A DNA stretch of 64,000 bases from Molossus alvarezi. Lineage: Eukaryota; Chordata; Mammalia; Chiroptera; Molossidae. Position 1 is the first letter of the stretch, and each line of letters starts with the position of its first letter. The position numbers and the translations under genes were made by a program. The notes under the pieces were generated by a model. The model made no database searches and had not been told where the DNA came from. It saw only the letters and a list, made by a program, of their open reading frames with translations. The stretch is taken from positions 22,456,708 through 22,520,707 of the forward strand of contig CM073896.1 of NCBI GenBank assembly GCA_037176705.1. Direction: 5' to 3'. Positions 1-10,744 of the stretch are shown here, one piece after another.

Positions 1-1084
1 GGTGTTGCACCAGAACAAACTTGCTGAGCAACGAGGGCCTGTAACAGGGCACACCATACATATTTGTCTCATTATTATACAATTAAATGAATAATGGATG
101 GAATGAACAAATGGTGCATAAAGCCATATGCCATTTAACCACCAAACTCTAGATTTAGGAAATGATAATGAAGTCTCCATGAAAATAAAGCATTTAAAGT
201 CTGGAAAGGATAATGAGATGATCTAAAATCCAAAGTCCATAGAGCAATAAACAGTTTTACATATTTAAAAGCATGGACGCTAGAGCCAAATTCTGTATCA
301 ATACCAGATTTTACCACTGAAGATTCAAGGAATTTAGCTAAACGACCAAATCACACCGTGCCTCAGTTTTGTAGTATACAAAATGGAAATGAATTGACAT
401 ATTAGATTTAAAAAAAAATAAACATATTTAAATAAAGGTATAAATATAAATGATCTCTTATTAACATACCTTATATCATCATTGTACAAACTAATAAAGT
501 GGCCCATATACAACATGTAGAACAATGCCTTGTAATTAACAGATGTTCAGAAAAGTTTAGTTATTTTATAGATAAAAAAAAACAAAACAAGTTTTCTTGT
601 TTTTTCTTAGTTACTTTATTTAAATTTCACTTGATAACATCCTCATGACTTAACAATAAGACTGGTTAAGTACAGAGGCCAGACTTTCTCAAACTCTCTT
701 ACTTGTTAATATTGGTTTTCCATTAAGCTATCCAAATGTTGGTGTTTAAAAATGCGTAATAATAATTTCTTGATTTGCAGACAAAAGTAAAAATCAAACA
801 ATGGCCAGAATCTTCTCAATTTTAAGTGCTTTTTCTAAAAATTTTCACTATGCCTTTATGATACAGGCCCATCAGTTGACAAAATTACTGAGTTTTTAAT
901 TACCTGAATGAAGCGTTTTGCTTCTCTTGTTATCCAGAAGCATCACATGAGATTTATTTAGTTGGTTTGTGTTACTTATTTATAGATCCCTAAAATAGTT
1001 TTATCATTTCCAAACTACTTTATTGGTGCTAGGCACTGTGCTAAAAGCTCTATCAAATTGATCTAATTGCTTTCATTCTTAAAA
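1..1084. other. AT-rich unique sequence, no gene seen
   Basis: No open frame here exceeds about 60 codons and none resembles a known protein. The stretch near 1020-1075 (ggtgctaggcactgtgctaaaagc) weakly resembles the 3' part of an MIR or L2 element on the minus strand. Otherwise I see no repeat or RNA gene. Confidence 0.6.
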
Positions 1085-2105
1085 TTATTTTCTATTATAC
1101 TTGACATTAAGTATCATTTGATATTGGTTTTGAGTATATAGCACATGGGTTAGAGAATCATATACTTTACAAAGTGATCCCCGGATATTTCCAGTGCTCA
1201 CCTGGCACCATACGTAGTTATTACAGTGTTATTGACTGTGTTCCCTATGCTGTGCTTTACATCCCTGTGACTATTTTGTATCTACAATTTGTACCTTTTC
1301 CACGCAGTCTTCAATTACCCTCCCATCTAGCAACCATCAGTTTGTTGTATATGAGTCTGTTTCTCTTTTGTTTGTTTATTTTATTCTTTAGATTCCACAT
1401 TTGAGAAAATCATGCGGTATTTGTCTTTTTCTGTCTGACTTATTTCACTTGGTATAATATTATCTAGGTTCGTACATGTTGTCGAAAATGATAAGATTTC
1501 ATTCTTTTTTATGGCCAAGTAATAATATTCCATTTATATGTGTACCACATCTTTTTTATCCATTTGTCTATTGATGGGCACTTGAGTTGCTTCTGTATCT
1601 TTGCTATTGTGAATAATACACAGTGTACATAGAGGTGAATATATCTTTTTGAATTAGTGTTTGGATTTCATCAGGTATATACCCAGAAGTGGAATTTCTG
1701 TGCCATAAGGAAGTTTTATATTTAATTTTTTGAGAACCCTCCATACTGTTTTCCATAGTGGCTGCACCAATTTACAATCCCATCAAAAGAGCACAGGATT
1801 CCCTTTTCTCCACAACCTCACCAGCACTTGTTTGTTGATGTATTGATGGTAGCTGTTCTAAGAGGTATGAGGGGATAGTCCATTTTGGTTTTAATTTGCA
1901 TTTCTCTGGTGATTCTTGATGCTAATCATCTTTCATATGTCTTATTGGCCATCTGAATGTCCTCTTTGGAGAAGTGTCCATTCAAGTCCTTTGCCCATTT
2001 TTTTTTAATTGGGCTGTTTGTTTTTTGGTGTTGGCTTATATGAGTTCTTTATACATTTTCAATGTTAATTCCTCATCAAATGTATCATTGGTTAAAATAT
2101 TATTT
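1085..2105 (-). mobile_element. L1 LINE 3' end, 5'-truncated, old
   Basis: Read on the plus strand this is the antisense of an old mammalian L1 3' region. Recognisable landmarks are gttattacagtgttattgac (about 1216), ctatgctgtgctttacatccctgtgac, gtatacttgacatt-type sequence at the 3' end, tacccagaagtggaatttctg (about 1680), catactgttttccatagtggctgca (about 1742) and cattcaagtcctttgccca (about 1981). The element is truncated at its 5' side near 2105. Substitutions and lost ORF2 frames indicate an ancient copy. Confidence 0.85.
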
Positions 2106-3235
2106 TTAGTTAATGTTGTGTATTATTTGTTCTGCAGAGATATTTAGTTGTTTATTTTAGTTTTTATGGTGACATTTTAATGAAATATTTATATCGTCTT
2201 CTACAAGAGTGCCTGTCTTCTAGGTACTCGGTTGCATTACAAGTTTGAGGATTATTAAATAAAAGCAGCTAAGCCTTTGTAGTAGACCATCAAAAGAGAA
2301 GGAAGACCATTTTTTCAGAAGAACCACAAGGTAAAATTCATAGAAAAGCTTGATCAATCCCAACTCCTACCTACTTTTTGGATTGTATATCTTAATCACA
2401 TATAGGGTAGGTAAGGTCGTTTTTAGTCAAACCTTTGTTAGATTTAAGCTCTATAGCTGAAATGAATTTGGAGAAATAGTTTCCTTACTAGTAGAACTAG
2501 TTTATCTGTTGTTGTTACAATTAGAAAAAAGATTATCTAATTTGACCACTGAGTTTTGGAAGAGGTTAAATAGGATTATGCTTAATTAGTTTCTTTCTTT
2601 TGTTATTGTTAATGGAATTCTAATCCTCAGGCAGAAGGAAATCACTTTAGATTAAAATGTGTTTTATTGCTCAGAATTTTTTCCCCAAGTTATTCTAATT
2701 GCCCTACTTCTAATTCTTGGAAAATATGTGCCTGGTTTTGCATAGGTGTTATCAAGTGGAAAACTAACTGTACATCTCCCTAATAGCAAGATTGTAGGTG
2801 CAACTCTTTATACTACATAGTGTCAATTTTAAGCTAAGAATAATTGATAATATCAAGCACAGAGTGTCCATTTGCTGAAATAGTGTGATTACGATCTCCT
2901 GCCAGAAAATATTTACGTTTGTGCACTGTGGAGTGATTTTTGTACAAAGCCTTTTGGAAGTCTATCAAACTCCACTGGAATCTTTGCCATGAACACCTAG
3001 TCAAACAGCTGCTTTGGGGATTGTAACAGGGTGAATGCTCTCATGAATTTGCTATTATATCCAGAATTGTAGCTTGTTTTCACTTTTTTCTCAAAAGATA
3101 ACATTATTGGTTTTGCCTTCCTATCACACTTTTATTGTTTCCTGCATGTTTGTATGTTTATCTTTCCTGTTAAATGTGATCAGTTCCACTCTTTTTGATA
3201 TAATAAGCAAGGCCAAAAAAATAATTAATTTCAAA
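2106..3235. other. unique AT-rich sequence, nothing recognised
   Basis: No long open frame and no family that I recognise between the L1 fragment and the first SINE. Confidence 0.5.
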
Positions 3236-3248
3236 GAAATGTAATTTG

Positions 3249-3467
3249 GCCTGGCTGGTGTGGCTCAGGGGTTGAGTGTTGACCCATGCACCAAGAGGTT
3301 GCCAGTTCGATTCCTGGTCAGGGCACATGCCCAGGTTGTGGACCCAATCCCCAGTGGGGGGCATGCAGGAGGTGGCCAATTGATGTTCTTTCTCATCGAT
3401 GTTTCTATCTCTCTCTCCCTCTCCCTTCCTCACTCTTTAATATCAATAAAGAAACAAGCAAAAAAAA
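3249..3467 (+). mobile_element. VES-type SINE, form A
   Basis: A tRNA-like head (tggtgtggctcaggggttg, then ggttgccagttcgattcctgg as B box) is followed by the ggcatgcaggaggtggcca body, a CT-rich tract and an A-rich tail. It is flanked by a 13-bp TSD, gaaatgtaatttg at 3236-3248 and gaaatataatttg at 3468-3480 (one mismatch). Confidence 0.95.
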
Positions 3468-3883
3468 GAAATATAATTTGCTTTCTTCTCTATATGTCTA
3501 TTTTATTTTAACATATTACTTAAGTAAACAACTTATTAAGCATTTGATGGGTTAGTCAGTCAAGCAAATACTAGAATCTTTTTGGGGGGAAATGATTAAA
3601 ACACAGTAGATACTTTACGATACCCATCATTTTGCAGTAGGCGGGAAACCGGAGTTAAATGACTTTTGATGGTATTTTTCCAGCTCTATGGTTTTCTGAT
3701 TGTATGAGTTCAGGGATAAAATTATGATGATTTGGAAGTTAGAGGTTAAAGACAATATTGTATTATAAACTGAGTGGAATTCCCACCTCATTGACTCCAG
3801 TGTGATACTCCCCTCCAGTAAAACCTAATCACTCAGCTCCAAATAGATATCTGTCAGGAGCAGAAGATAAACTAGAAATTATT

Positions 3884-4293
3884 GATTTTAGAGACAGAGG
3901 AAGGGAGAAGGAGAGAGAGATAGAAACATTGATGAGAGAGAACACTGATTGGCCGACTCCTGCATGCCCCCCACAATGGGGATTGGGCCCATAACCTGGG
4001 CCTGTGCCCTGACCAGAAATTGAACCTATAACCACCCCCCTTTTTTTTTATCCTCACCCAAGGATAGTTTTTTGCACTTTATCTTCAGATAGAGTGGGGG
4101 GCAGGAGAGAAGAGAAACATCAGTGTGAGAGAGACAAACTGCAACCGAGGGACACGCCCTTAGCGGGAACGGAACCCAGGCCTCTCTGGACCGCAGGCTG
4201 ATGCCCTAACCACTGAGCCAAACTGGCCAGGGCAAACCTTCATCCTCTTGGTGCATGGGTCGATGCTCAACCAGTGAGCCACACTGGCCAGTG
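3884..4293 (-). mobile_element. VES-type SINE form A, split by a form B insertion
   Basis: The tail and body (attgattttagagacagagg to about 4038) and the tRNA-like head (ctcttggtgcatgggtcgat to about 4293) belong to one A copy on the minus strand. The perfect 16-bp TSD taaactagaaattatt at 3868-3883 and 4294-4309 encloses both halves, proving that they are a single insertion interrupted later. Confidence 0.95.
4039..4235 (-). mobile_element. VES-type SINE form B nested in form A
   Basis: Starts with the poly-T and tatcctcacccaaggat tail of form B and ends with the head gagccaaactggccagggc. It sits inside the A copy, just beside the A copy's B box. Its own target duplication is only approximate (aacctataacc against aaccttcatcc). 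Confidence 0.92.
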
Positions 4294-4309
4294 TAAACTA
4301 GAAATTATT

Positions 4310-4455
4310 TAGCACCTTATGGACCTAGCATTTTCAAAATTTTAGGAGATAAGTACTATTATACATATTTTATATGTAAGAAACTAAGGCTCATAGAAAT
4401 AACATCCCCCCAGTTAATATGTATCAGAACTAGGATTTTGAACCTAGTCTCTCAT
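4310..4455 (-). repeat. MIR SINE fragment
   Basis: Antisense MIR features are visible: ctattatacatattttatat, then aagaaactaaggctcatag, and gaactaggattttgaacc corresponding to the MIR tRNA-derived region. Strongly diverged. Confidence 0.7.
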
Positions 4456-4465
4456 GCTCATTTTA

Positions 4466-4567
4466 CTTTTTCTTTTTTTTATTTGGTATGTGCCCCTAGC
4501 GGGAACCGAACCCGGGACTCTCTGGTCTGCAAGCCAATGCTCCAATTGCTGAGCCAAAGCAGCCAGG
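4466..4567 (-). mobile_element. VES-type SINE form B, head only with A-rich tail
   Basis: Only the tRNA-derived head is present (gcccctagcgggaaccgaac to gccaaagcagccagggct), joined directly to a T-rich tract that is the poly(A) tail on the minus strand. The body with cagtttgtccccggcc and the CT tract are missing. A 10-bp TSD gctcatttta lies at 4456-4465 and 4568-4577, so this is a complete insertion of a shortened template. Confidence 0.9.
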
Positions 4568-4659
4568 GCTCATTTTAGTTCTTATGTGGCATTTTCAGGA
4601 AATTGCTTCTTCTACTTTATCATCTTATAGGCTGCAAATATAAAAGTCTTAGGGGTTTG

Positions 4660-4902
4660 CCTGACCGGTGTGGCTCAGTGGATTGAGCGTCGCCCCATGA
4701 ACTGAGAGGTCCTGGTTTGATTCCCGGTCAGGGCACATGCCCAGGTTGCAGGGCACATGCCCAGGCGTGCAGGAGGCAGCCGATTGATGTTTTTCTCTCA
4801 CATCAATGTTTCTTTCTCCCCCTCTCTCTTCCTCTCTTTCTAAAAAATCAGTAAAAATATATTTTTAAAAAACTGCAGTCACTAGCTACTGGTGGCTTAA
4901 AA
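4660..4902 (+). mobile_element. VES-type SINE form A with extra 3' sequence
   Basis: Head ctgaccggtgtggctcagtg, internal duplication of gggcacatgcccagg near 4728-4765, and a CT-rich tail. After the first A-rich tract there are 26 further bases (4873-4898) and then a second A run. The 18-bp TSD aaaagtcttaggggtttg at 4642-4659 and 4903-4920 encloses everything, so the extra bases entered with the SINE. Confidence 0.93.
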
Positions 4903-5054
4903 AAAAGTCTTAGGGGTTTGAAGATGTAAATATGAGCATCATTTGATTACAGTGTAGTAGAGTCGATAATGTTTCTGAGCTTAATATTTTTATATTACAC
5001 AAAAGGTTTATATTCAGTTTTTAATACTGAATGTTATTGTATACCTAAAGTAAA

Positions 5055-6130
5055 CACTTCTCATTCTAGTTCTCTTGCTGTTTCCACCACGGCAGCCTGC
5101 AGTCACCCCTTGGAAGAGTCAGCCTGTCCTCTGAAGCTATGAAGCCAGACGTTGACTTCTCTCTGGCATCTTCTTCCCTATAGGACTGTTTCATCTGTGC
5201 CGCAAACCCGTTGTTTAGTGTAGGTCCCTCATTCATTATATTCTGAATAACTTGCGGCAACTTCTCCATCAAGAGGCGCCGCTTCACCTCACACTGTGAT
5301 GTAACGGAGACACTTCTCTCCTTAGACCTCAGGAAACATTCTCCCAGCTTCAGACTTTTCCTCACAGCCTCCTCGCCTCTCTCTCCTTCACAGACCTGAA
5401 GACAGTTAGGACTCTGCTCTGGATTAAGCTTTGGCTTCACAGAATGTTGTGGCTGGTTTGATCTGCTCTGCAAACCACTCAAACTTTCTCCACATCAGTT
5501 CCGCTATCTCATCCTTTGTGTGTTCAGTGGAGTAGTACTTACAGTTTTCTTCAAGAACTTTTTTTGCACTGACAGCTTGGCTAACTGGTTTGTGCAGGGA
5601 GCCTGGCTTGCAGGCTCTCTCAGCTGTCCACGTATCTGCCTCATGAAACTTAATCATTGGTAGCCTTTGATTTCAAGTGAGAAAACGATGACTCTTCCCT
5701 TCATTTGGACACGTCGAGTCCATTGTAGGGTTATTAATTGGCCTAGTTTCAGTATCGCTGTGTCTCAAGGGGTAAGAAGGCACCAGGAGAGGGAGAGACG
5801 GGAATGGCTGGTCAGTGGAGCAGTCAGAACACACACAACACTTACAGTTCAGTTCATCTTCTGTGGGCCTGGTTCACAGTGCCCAAAACAACTACCATCG
5901 AACGTCCAAGACCACTGATCACAGATCACCATAGCAAATGTAATAACAACAAAAAATATTTAAAATATTGTGAGAATTACCAAAATATGACAAAGAGACA
6001 ACAAATGAGGAAAAAGTATCAATGGAGTGGTGCTGATAGACTTGTCCAATGAAGAGTTTCCACAGACCTTCAATCTATTTAAAAAAAAAAAAGACAATAT
6101 TTATGAGGCGCAGTAAACAAGTCATGCCTG
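5055..6130 (-). mobile_element. Tigger1 pogo-type DNA transposon, internally deleted
   Basis: The 5660-6130 part matches the non-coding end of mammalian Tigger1: aattggcctagtttcagtat, cagtcagaacacacacaaca, gatcacagatcaccatagca, and the terminal inverted repeat end ending catgcctg followed by a TA dinucleotide at 6131-6132. The 5066-5657 part is the antisense of the transposase gene. The other terminus is absent; about half of the transposase gene is missing at a junction near 5115. Strand is given for the transposase sense. Confidence 0.9.
5066..5657 (-). pseudogene. Tigger1 transposase remnant (N-terminal half fused to a C-terminal bit)
   Basis: This is a decayed pogo/Tc1-mariner-superfamily transposase, the enzyme that in its intact form cuts and pastes Tigger1 at TA sites. 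Reading from 5657 on the minus strand, the N-terminal DNA-binding region (MIKFHEADTW onward, helix-turn-helix with VSQAV) runs for 77 codons. A frameshift near 5450 moves the frame to a second open stretch of 138 codons (5066-5482) containing a recognisable DRLTL motif. Immediately after it, near 5115, the frame jumps to the C-terminal part (WWKQQEN). Most of the DDE catalytic domain is deleted, and the first catalytic aspartate region is degraded. The protein cannot be functional. The long open stretches are probably chance survival rather than selection. Confidence 0.85.
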
Positions 6131-6132
6131 TA

Positions 6133-7042
6133 GGCACATACATTTCAATGAGTTTATATTATGCATATTGTTCTGCAACTTAATTCTGTTTTAAATCTGA
6201 AGATCATTATAGGCATATTTTAATAATACTGCAATATTTTAAAGTATGTACACATTATATCATAGAGATGTATTGCATTAATATCCTCATGTTAATATCT
6301 ACATAATACTAAAATTATGATTCATTTAGTCATTTTCTTATTGATGAACACTTAATTTTTTTCTGGTTATAATTTTTTAATCACTGCAATCAATGTCTTT
6401 ATAAATATATTGTTTCTAATATAAACACTTGTAGACATCTATAAGAAGAATTTTTAGGTTATAATTGTCCATTTCTAAATTTTGATATTTCCTACTATGT
6501 ACTGCAAAAAGTATAACAAATTAGATTGCCGGCAGTCAACAGAGGACGAGTCTCAATTTCCTGACCCCCTTGTGTGACAAATGTTTTAATTATTGATAAT
6601 CTGATGGGTGAAATATGTTGTTACTCTTTGATTTACTAATTTTTAAATATAAACAAAATGCAGCATATTATATACATTTTAGTCATTTTTAAATGACTTC
6701 CAAGTTTAAATAATTTGTTCACTTTTCTACCATGTTATGTTCTTATTGCTATTTTTGAAAAATTTTCCCTTATTATGGCTGTAGACCTCTAGTTCATTAC
6801 ATAAGGTGCAAATATTTTATCCTCATCAATTTTTTTGTCTGAAATGACTAAGAAATAGTTCTTGATCCCTAGGAGGTCCAATGATTTGGAGAGTGGCAAA
6901 CACGAGCTGCATCACGCGTGGGTGGGACCTACCATAATGGTAGTAGGCACACTGGTCTGTGGGGCTCTGCGGAAGCAGCTACAACCTCTTGAGAATCAGA
7001 GAATGATTCCCAGTGGACATGACATGGGAATGGGGTCTTTGA
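6133..7042. other. AT-rich unique sequence, nothing recognised
   Basis: 6133-6850 is strongly AT-rich. 6880-7040 is less so and contains a 61-codon open frame with no recognisable similarity. No repeat family that I know is evident. Confidence 0.5.
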
Positions 7043-7054
7043 AATGAGCAAGAG

Positions 7055-7274
7055 CCAGCTGGTGTGACTCAGTGGATTGAGCGCCCTCCCATAGACTGAG
7101 AAGAGGTCCTGGTTCGATTCCTGATCAGGGCATGTGCCCGAGTTTCGGGCTCGATCCCCAGTAGGAGGCATGCAGGAAACAGCCTATTGATGTTTCTCTC
7201 TCACATTGATCTTTCTATTTCTCTCTCCTTTCCCCTCTCTCTAAGAAATAAAAATACAAATCTTTAAAAAGGAA
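7055..7274 (+). mobile_element. VES-type SINE form A
   Basis: Head ccagctggtgtgactcagtg, B box ggttcgattcc, body gaggcatgcaggaaac, CT-rich tract and A-rich tail. TSD aatgagcaagag at 7043-7054 and aatgggcaagag at 7275-7286 (one mismatch). A 2-base insertion is seen in the anticodon-arm region (gagaagaggtc). Confidence 0.95.
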
Positions 7275-7604
7275 AATGGGCAAGAGTTTTCTAAAGAAGA
7301 AGTGGGTATAAGACATTTCAAGTTCAAGGGCACAAAGCTTTGTTTGGATAAGAACGAGAAATAATGTGGGGCTGGATTGTGGCGCACATGGACTGGAGTG
7401 GCAAGAAATTATTCGGACCATTTGTGTACTGATTATAAAAAACTTCGTGTGCTGAGATTTTCTGTGAAAACGCTGCCTAGGAAAATGAAGTATTTAAGCA
7501 GCAGATAAGAAGGTCAGATATGATTTAAAGAATTTGAGTACCAATTCTGTACTGTTTTATTGCATTGGAAAACTAAAATAACAAACATTGAAAGAGTACA
7601 GGAG

Positions 7605-7850
7605 GATATCTTTTTATTGAATTAAATTTGAAGGGGTGACGTTTGTTAATACATTATACAAGTTTCAAGTGTACAATTCTGTAATACATCATCAGTCTAC
7701 TAAGTTGTGTGCTCACTACCCAAAGTCTAGTCTCCTTCTATTACCATATATTTGGCCTTCTTTACGCTCTTGTCTGCCCTCACTCCCTCTTCCCCTCTGG
7801 TAACCACCATCTATGGTCTTCATCCCTGGGTTGGTTTGCTTTGGATATCT
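7605..7850 (-). mobile_element. L1 LINE 3' UTR fragment
   Basis: The plus strand reads as antisense L1 3' end: tttttattgaattaaatttg, then caagtttcaagtgtacaatt, actacccaaagtctagtctc and cctctggtaaccaccatcta. This is the usual 5'-truncated form. Confidence 0.8.
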
Positions 7851-7913
7851 TTAAAAAAAAAATAAATTGTGGTAGTATATTCTCTTTCTTTATAGTTCTC
7901 TTTATTTATAATC

Positions 7914-8133
7914 AATAAAAATACATTTTTATTGATTTTAGAGAGAGAAGAAGGGAGAGAGAGAAGAGAGAAACACTGATGTGAAAGAGTAGCATGGATT
8001 GGCCACCTCCTTTATGCATCCCGACTGGGGATCGAACCAAAACCTAGGTATGTGCCCTGATCAGGAATCCAACCCACAAAGTTTTGGTGTATGGGGTGAT
8101 GTTCCAACCAAATGAGCAACCCTGCCATGGCTG
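7914..8133 (-). mobile_element. VES-type SINE form A, diverged
   Basis: Tail tttttattgattttagagag, body cctcctttatgcatcccgac, head gagcaaccctgccatggct. The head has an A-rich insertion (caaccaaatgagc). No clean TSD; this is one of the older copies. Confidence 0.88.
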
Positions 8134-8424
8134 TCTTGGGTATCTCAGTATAATCAGGTGATCTGGAAGAGTTTTCTGATCCTTAAGTGTTTTTATCTTA
8201 GTTTTTCATTATCTGGTTTTCTAATTTTGGTTTTAAACATGACTGATCTGGCCTTTCCTTTGAAGAAGATTCTATGTGGGGTGGCACGGAGGGGAGAATA
8301 AAGAGTGCAGAGCAGGGAGAGACAGCTTCCCTCCTCTGGGAGGACAGCAGGTGCTGAGGTTAATGGTGGTGGTTGCAGTGGTTACAGTTACAGTGTTGAT
8401 AAAGTCAGTGTTGTTCAAAGTCGC

Positions 8425-8980
8425 CTATCCCCAATCTGTGAACTCCTTGAGGACAGTCATTGGTCATGTCTTGAGTCATCTTGATTAAACTATGCCCAGC
8501 ACACAGTTCAAACCACTGGCCTTTTACCTAATTTTAATACTTCTTTCTAGCTGCTTAATAGTTTCTGTCACAGAGAATTAATGTGTACTTTCATAAATGC
8601 CCCATGGACATGTTTCCCTGAATTTTGCATATGCTATTTCCTTTGCCTAGAATAATCTTCCTAACATCCCCATTCCTCATTCAATCACCAGGCCAACTCC
8701 TTTTTCACCCGAATATGACTGGATTTGGGCCTCACCTCTTCTGGAGAGCCTATCCTGACTGTGCGGTTCTGATTAGGTCCCTCTTCTCTCATAGAATTCT
8801 TAGCCTGCCCAGCACTGCAGTTATCCCTGTAGCAGAAATACTTCAGATTTCTCAGTCTGCCCAAGGACTGAGCACTTTGAAGGTTGAGATATTATTTCCT
8901 ATTGATTCCTCAGTGCCTATTATACTTTTATAGAGTAGAGGCCCAAAATACCTCTGCTGAGTGGATAACCAGGTGTTTAT
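8425..8980 (+). repeat. L2 LINE 3' fragments
   Basis: Diverged sense L2 3' sequence: tgtgaactccttgaggacag (8437 onward) with gcccagcacacag, then a second block beginning near 8620 (gcatatgctatttcctttgc, gagagcctatcctgac) with the typical order of L2. The 102-codon open frame at 8625-8933 lies in it and is not a gene. Confidence 0.7.
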
Positions 8981-9409
8981 CAAATCTAAACTGAAGTTGA
9001 ATTCACTGCTCTAACAAGTTTAATCCTTGGTAGTTATAAACATGTATTTAAGAACTGTATCACTTTATTTATATCATATTCAAGAAATAGACCTGAGATA
9101 AACACAGGCATGGGCAATTATATCATCAAATCAGCTAAGGCCAAACTAATAATAATTTTGCCCCCAAGAATAATAATCCATAAAAATAATTTAAAAGTAT
9201 TATTATAAAATACAGTCACACAAGCATTGGAAAGCTTGTGAATGGGGGATTTAACACTATATTCCACTTCTTTCTATCTTCATCTGAAAAATCAGAGCAG
9301 AAAGCTTCATTTTTAATTACAAAATAAAAATGTTGAGGTTGGGAACAAAGTCAACCCATAGGAACCAAATTATGTTTGTAGTTACTCAGCTGAACTGCTC
9401 TTCCAAATA
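8981..9409. other. unique AT-rich sequence
   Basis: No recognised repeat or gene between the L2 fragment and the HAL1 insertion. Confidence 0.5.
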
Positions 9410-9819
9410 TGAGATTTTCTTTTTTAAATTTCATTTATTTATTCATTTATTTATTTATTTTAAACTTATCTTTATTGTTGAATGTATCACAGATGTTCCT
9501 CATTTTTCCCACATTGACCCCCTCCTCCCCACTCCCGCCTTTCCCCATGTTGTCTGTGTCCGTTGGTTATGCATATATGCATATAAGTTCTTTGGTTTAT
9601 TTCTTCCCACCCCCGACACCCCTTCTCTTTGAGGTTTGTCAGTCTAGCAACCAATTTGTACTTCTTAATCCCTTCACCTTTTTCACCCATTCCCCCAAAC
9701 TCTTTCCCATCTGGCAACCAACAAAATGTTCTCTGTATCTATGAGAATGTTTCTGTTCTGCATGTTCATTTTGTTTGTAGATTCAATAGTTGAGAGCTAT
9801 GTATTCATTGCCATTTTGT

Positions 9820-10744
9820 TTATTCATATTTTTTACCTTTTTCTTCAAGAAGACCCCTCAACATTTCATATAATAATAGTTCAGTGGTGATGAACTCCTT
9901 TAGCTTTTCCTTGTCTGGTAAACTCTTTATATGGCCATCGATTCTAATGACAGCTTTGCAGGATAGAATAATCTTGGTTGTAGCTTCTTGCTTTTCATCA
10001 CTCTGAATATTTCTTGCCACTCCCTTCTGGCTTGCACAGTTTCTTTTGAGAAATCAGCTGACAGTCTTTTGGGAACTCCCTTGTAGGTAACTAGCTGCCT
10101 TTCTCTTGCTGCTTTTAAGATTCTCTCTTTGTCTTGAACCTTTTGCATTTTGATGATGATGTGTCTTGGTGCGGGCCTCTTGGGGTTCATCTTGTTTGGG
10201 ACTCTCTGTGCTCCCTGGACTTGTATGTCTGTTTCCTTCACCAAGTTAGGAAAGGTTTATGCCATTATTGTTTCAAACAGGTTTTGATTTCTTGTTCTCT
10301 CTCTTTTCCTTCTGGCACCCCCAAGATGCGAATGTTGGGACACTTGAAGTTGTCCCAGAGGCTCCTTACACTATCCTCATTTTTTTGGATTCCTTTTTCT
10401 TTTTGCTGTTCTGATTGGGTGTTTATTGCTTCCGTATATTCCACATCGATGGTTTGCTTCTTGGCTTTACCTACTCTACCATTGAATCTGTGTAAATTAT
10501 TCTTTATTTCAGTTAGTGCCTCCTTCATTTCTGACTGTGCATCCTTCATTTCTGACTGGTCCTTTTTTAATGCTCTTGAGGCCCTCACTAAGTTCACTGA
10601 GGTTCTCACTAAGTTCACTGAGTATCCTCATAACAGTGTTTTGAACTCAGCATCTGTTAGGTTGCTTATCTCCATTTCATTTAATTCTTTTCCTGGAGTT
10701 TTGTTCTGTTCTTTCATTTGGGACCTGTTTCTTTGTCTCCTTAT
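9820..10744 (-). pseudogene. HAL1 ORF1 (L1 ORF1p-like RNA-binding protein), frameshifted
   Basis: In intact elements ORF1p is a trimeric coiled-coil RNA chaperone that packages the element's RNA. Here the expected start codon is ATA at 10744 where the second HAL1 copy in this window (28306) has ATG. The coiled-coil part follows (SEMKDAQSEMKEALTEIK), then the RRM-type segment (NIRILGVPEGKE), and the C-terminal domain (HIIIKMQKVQDKERILKAAR, then RREWQEIFRVMK). The stop is at 9820-9822. Frames break near 10635 (one base lost), at the A run near 10565, near 10250 and near 9990. The protein is therefore not made intact. Two 21-bp in-frame duplications lengthen the coiled coil (10522-10563 and 10581-10622). 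Confidence 0.92.

Noticed and set aside
3260..3555. Open frames of 80-90 codons in the SINE, repeated at other SINE copies (for example 18743-18991, 22626-22992, 45325-45743).
   Set aside because: They are translations of the VES SINE itself, with the same peptide themes (SIPGQGTCPGCGPNPQWG, HRCFYLSL) recurring at each copy.
3640..3656. ggcgggaaaccggagttaa looked like a piggyBac terminus with TTAA, a family active in some bats.
   Set aside because: No matching inverted terminus with TTAA is found within a reasonable distance.
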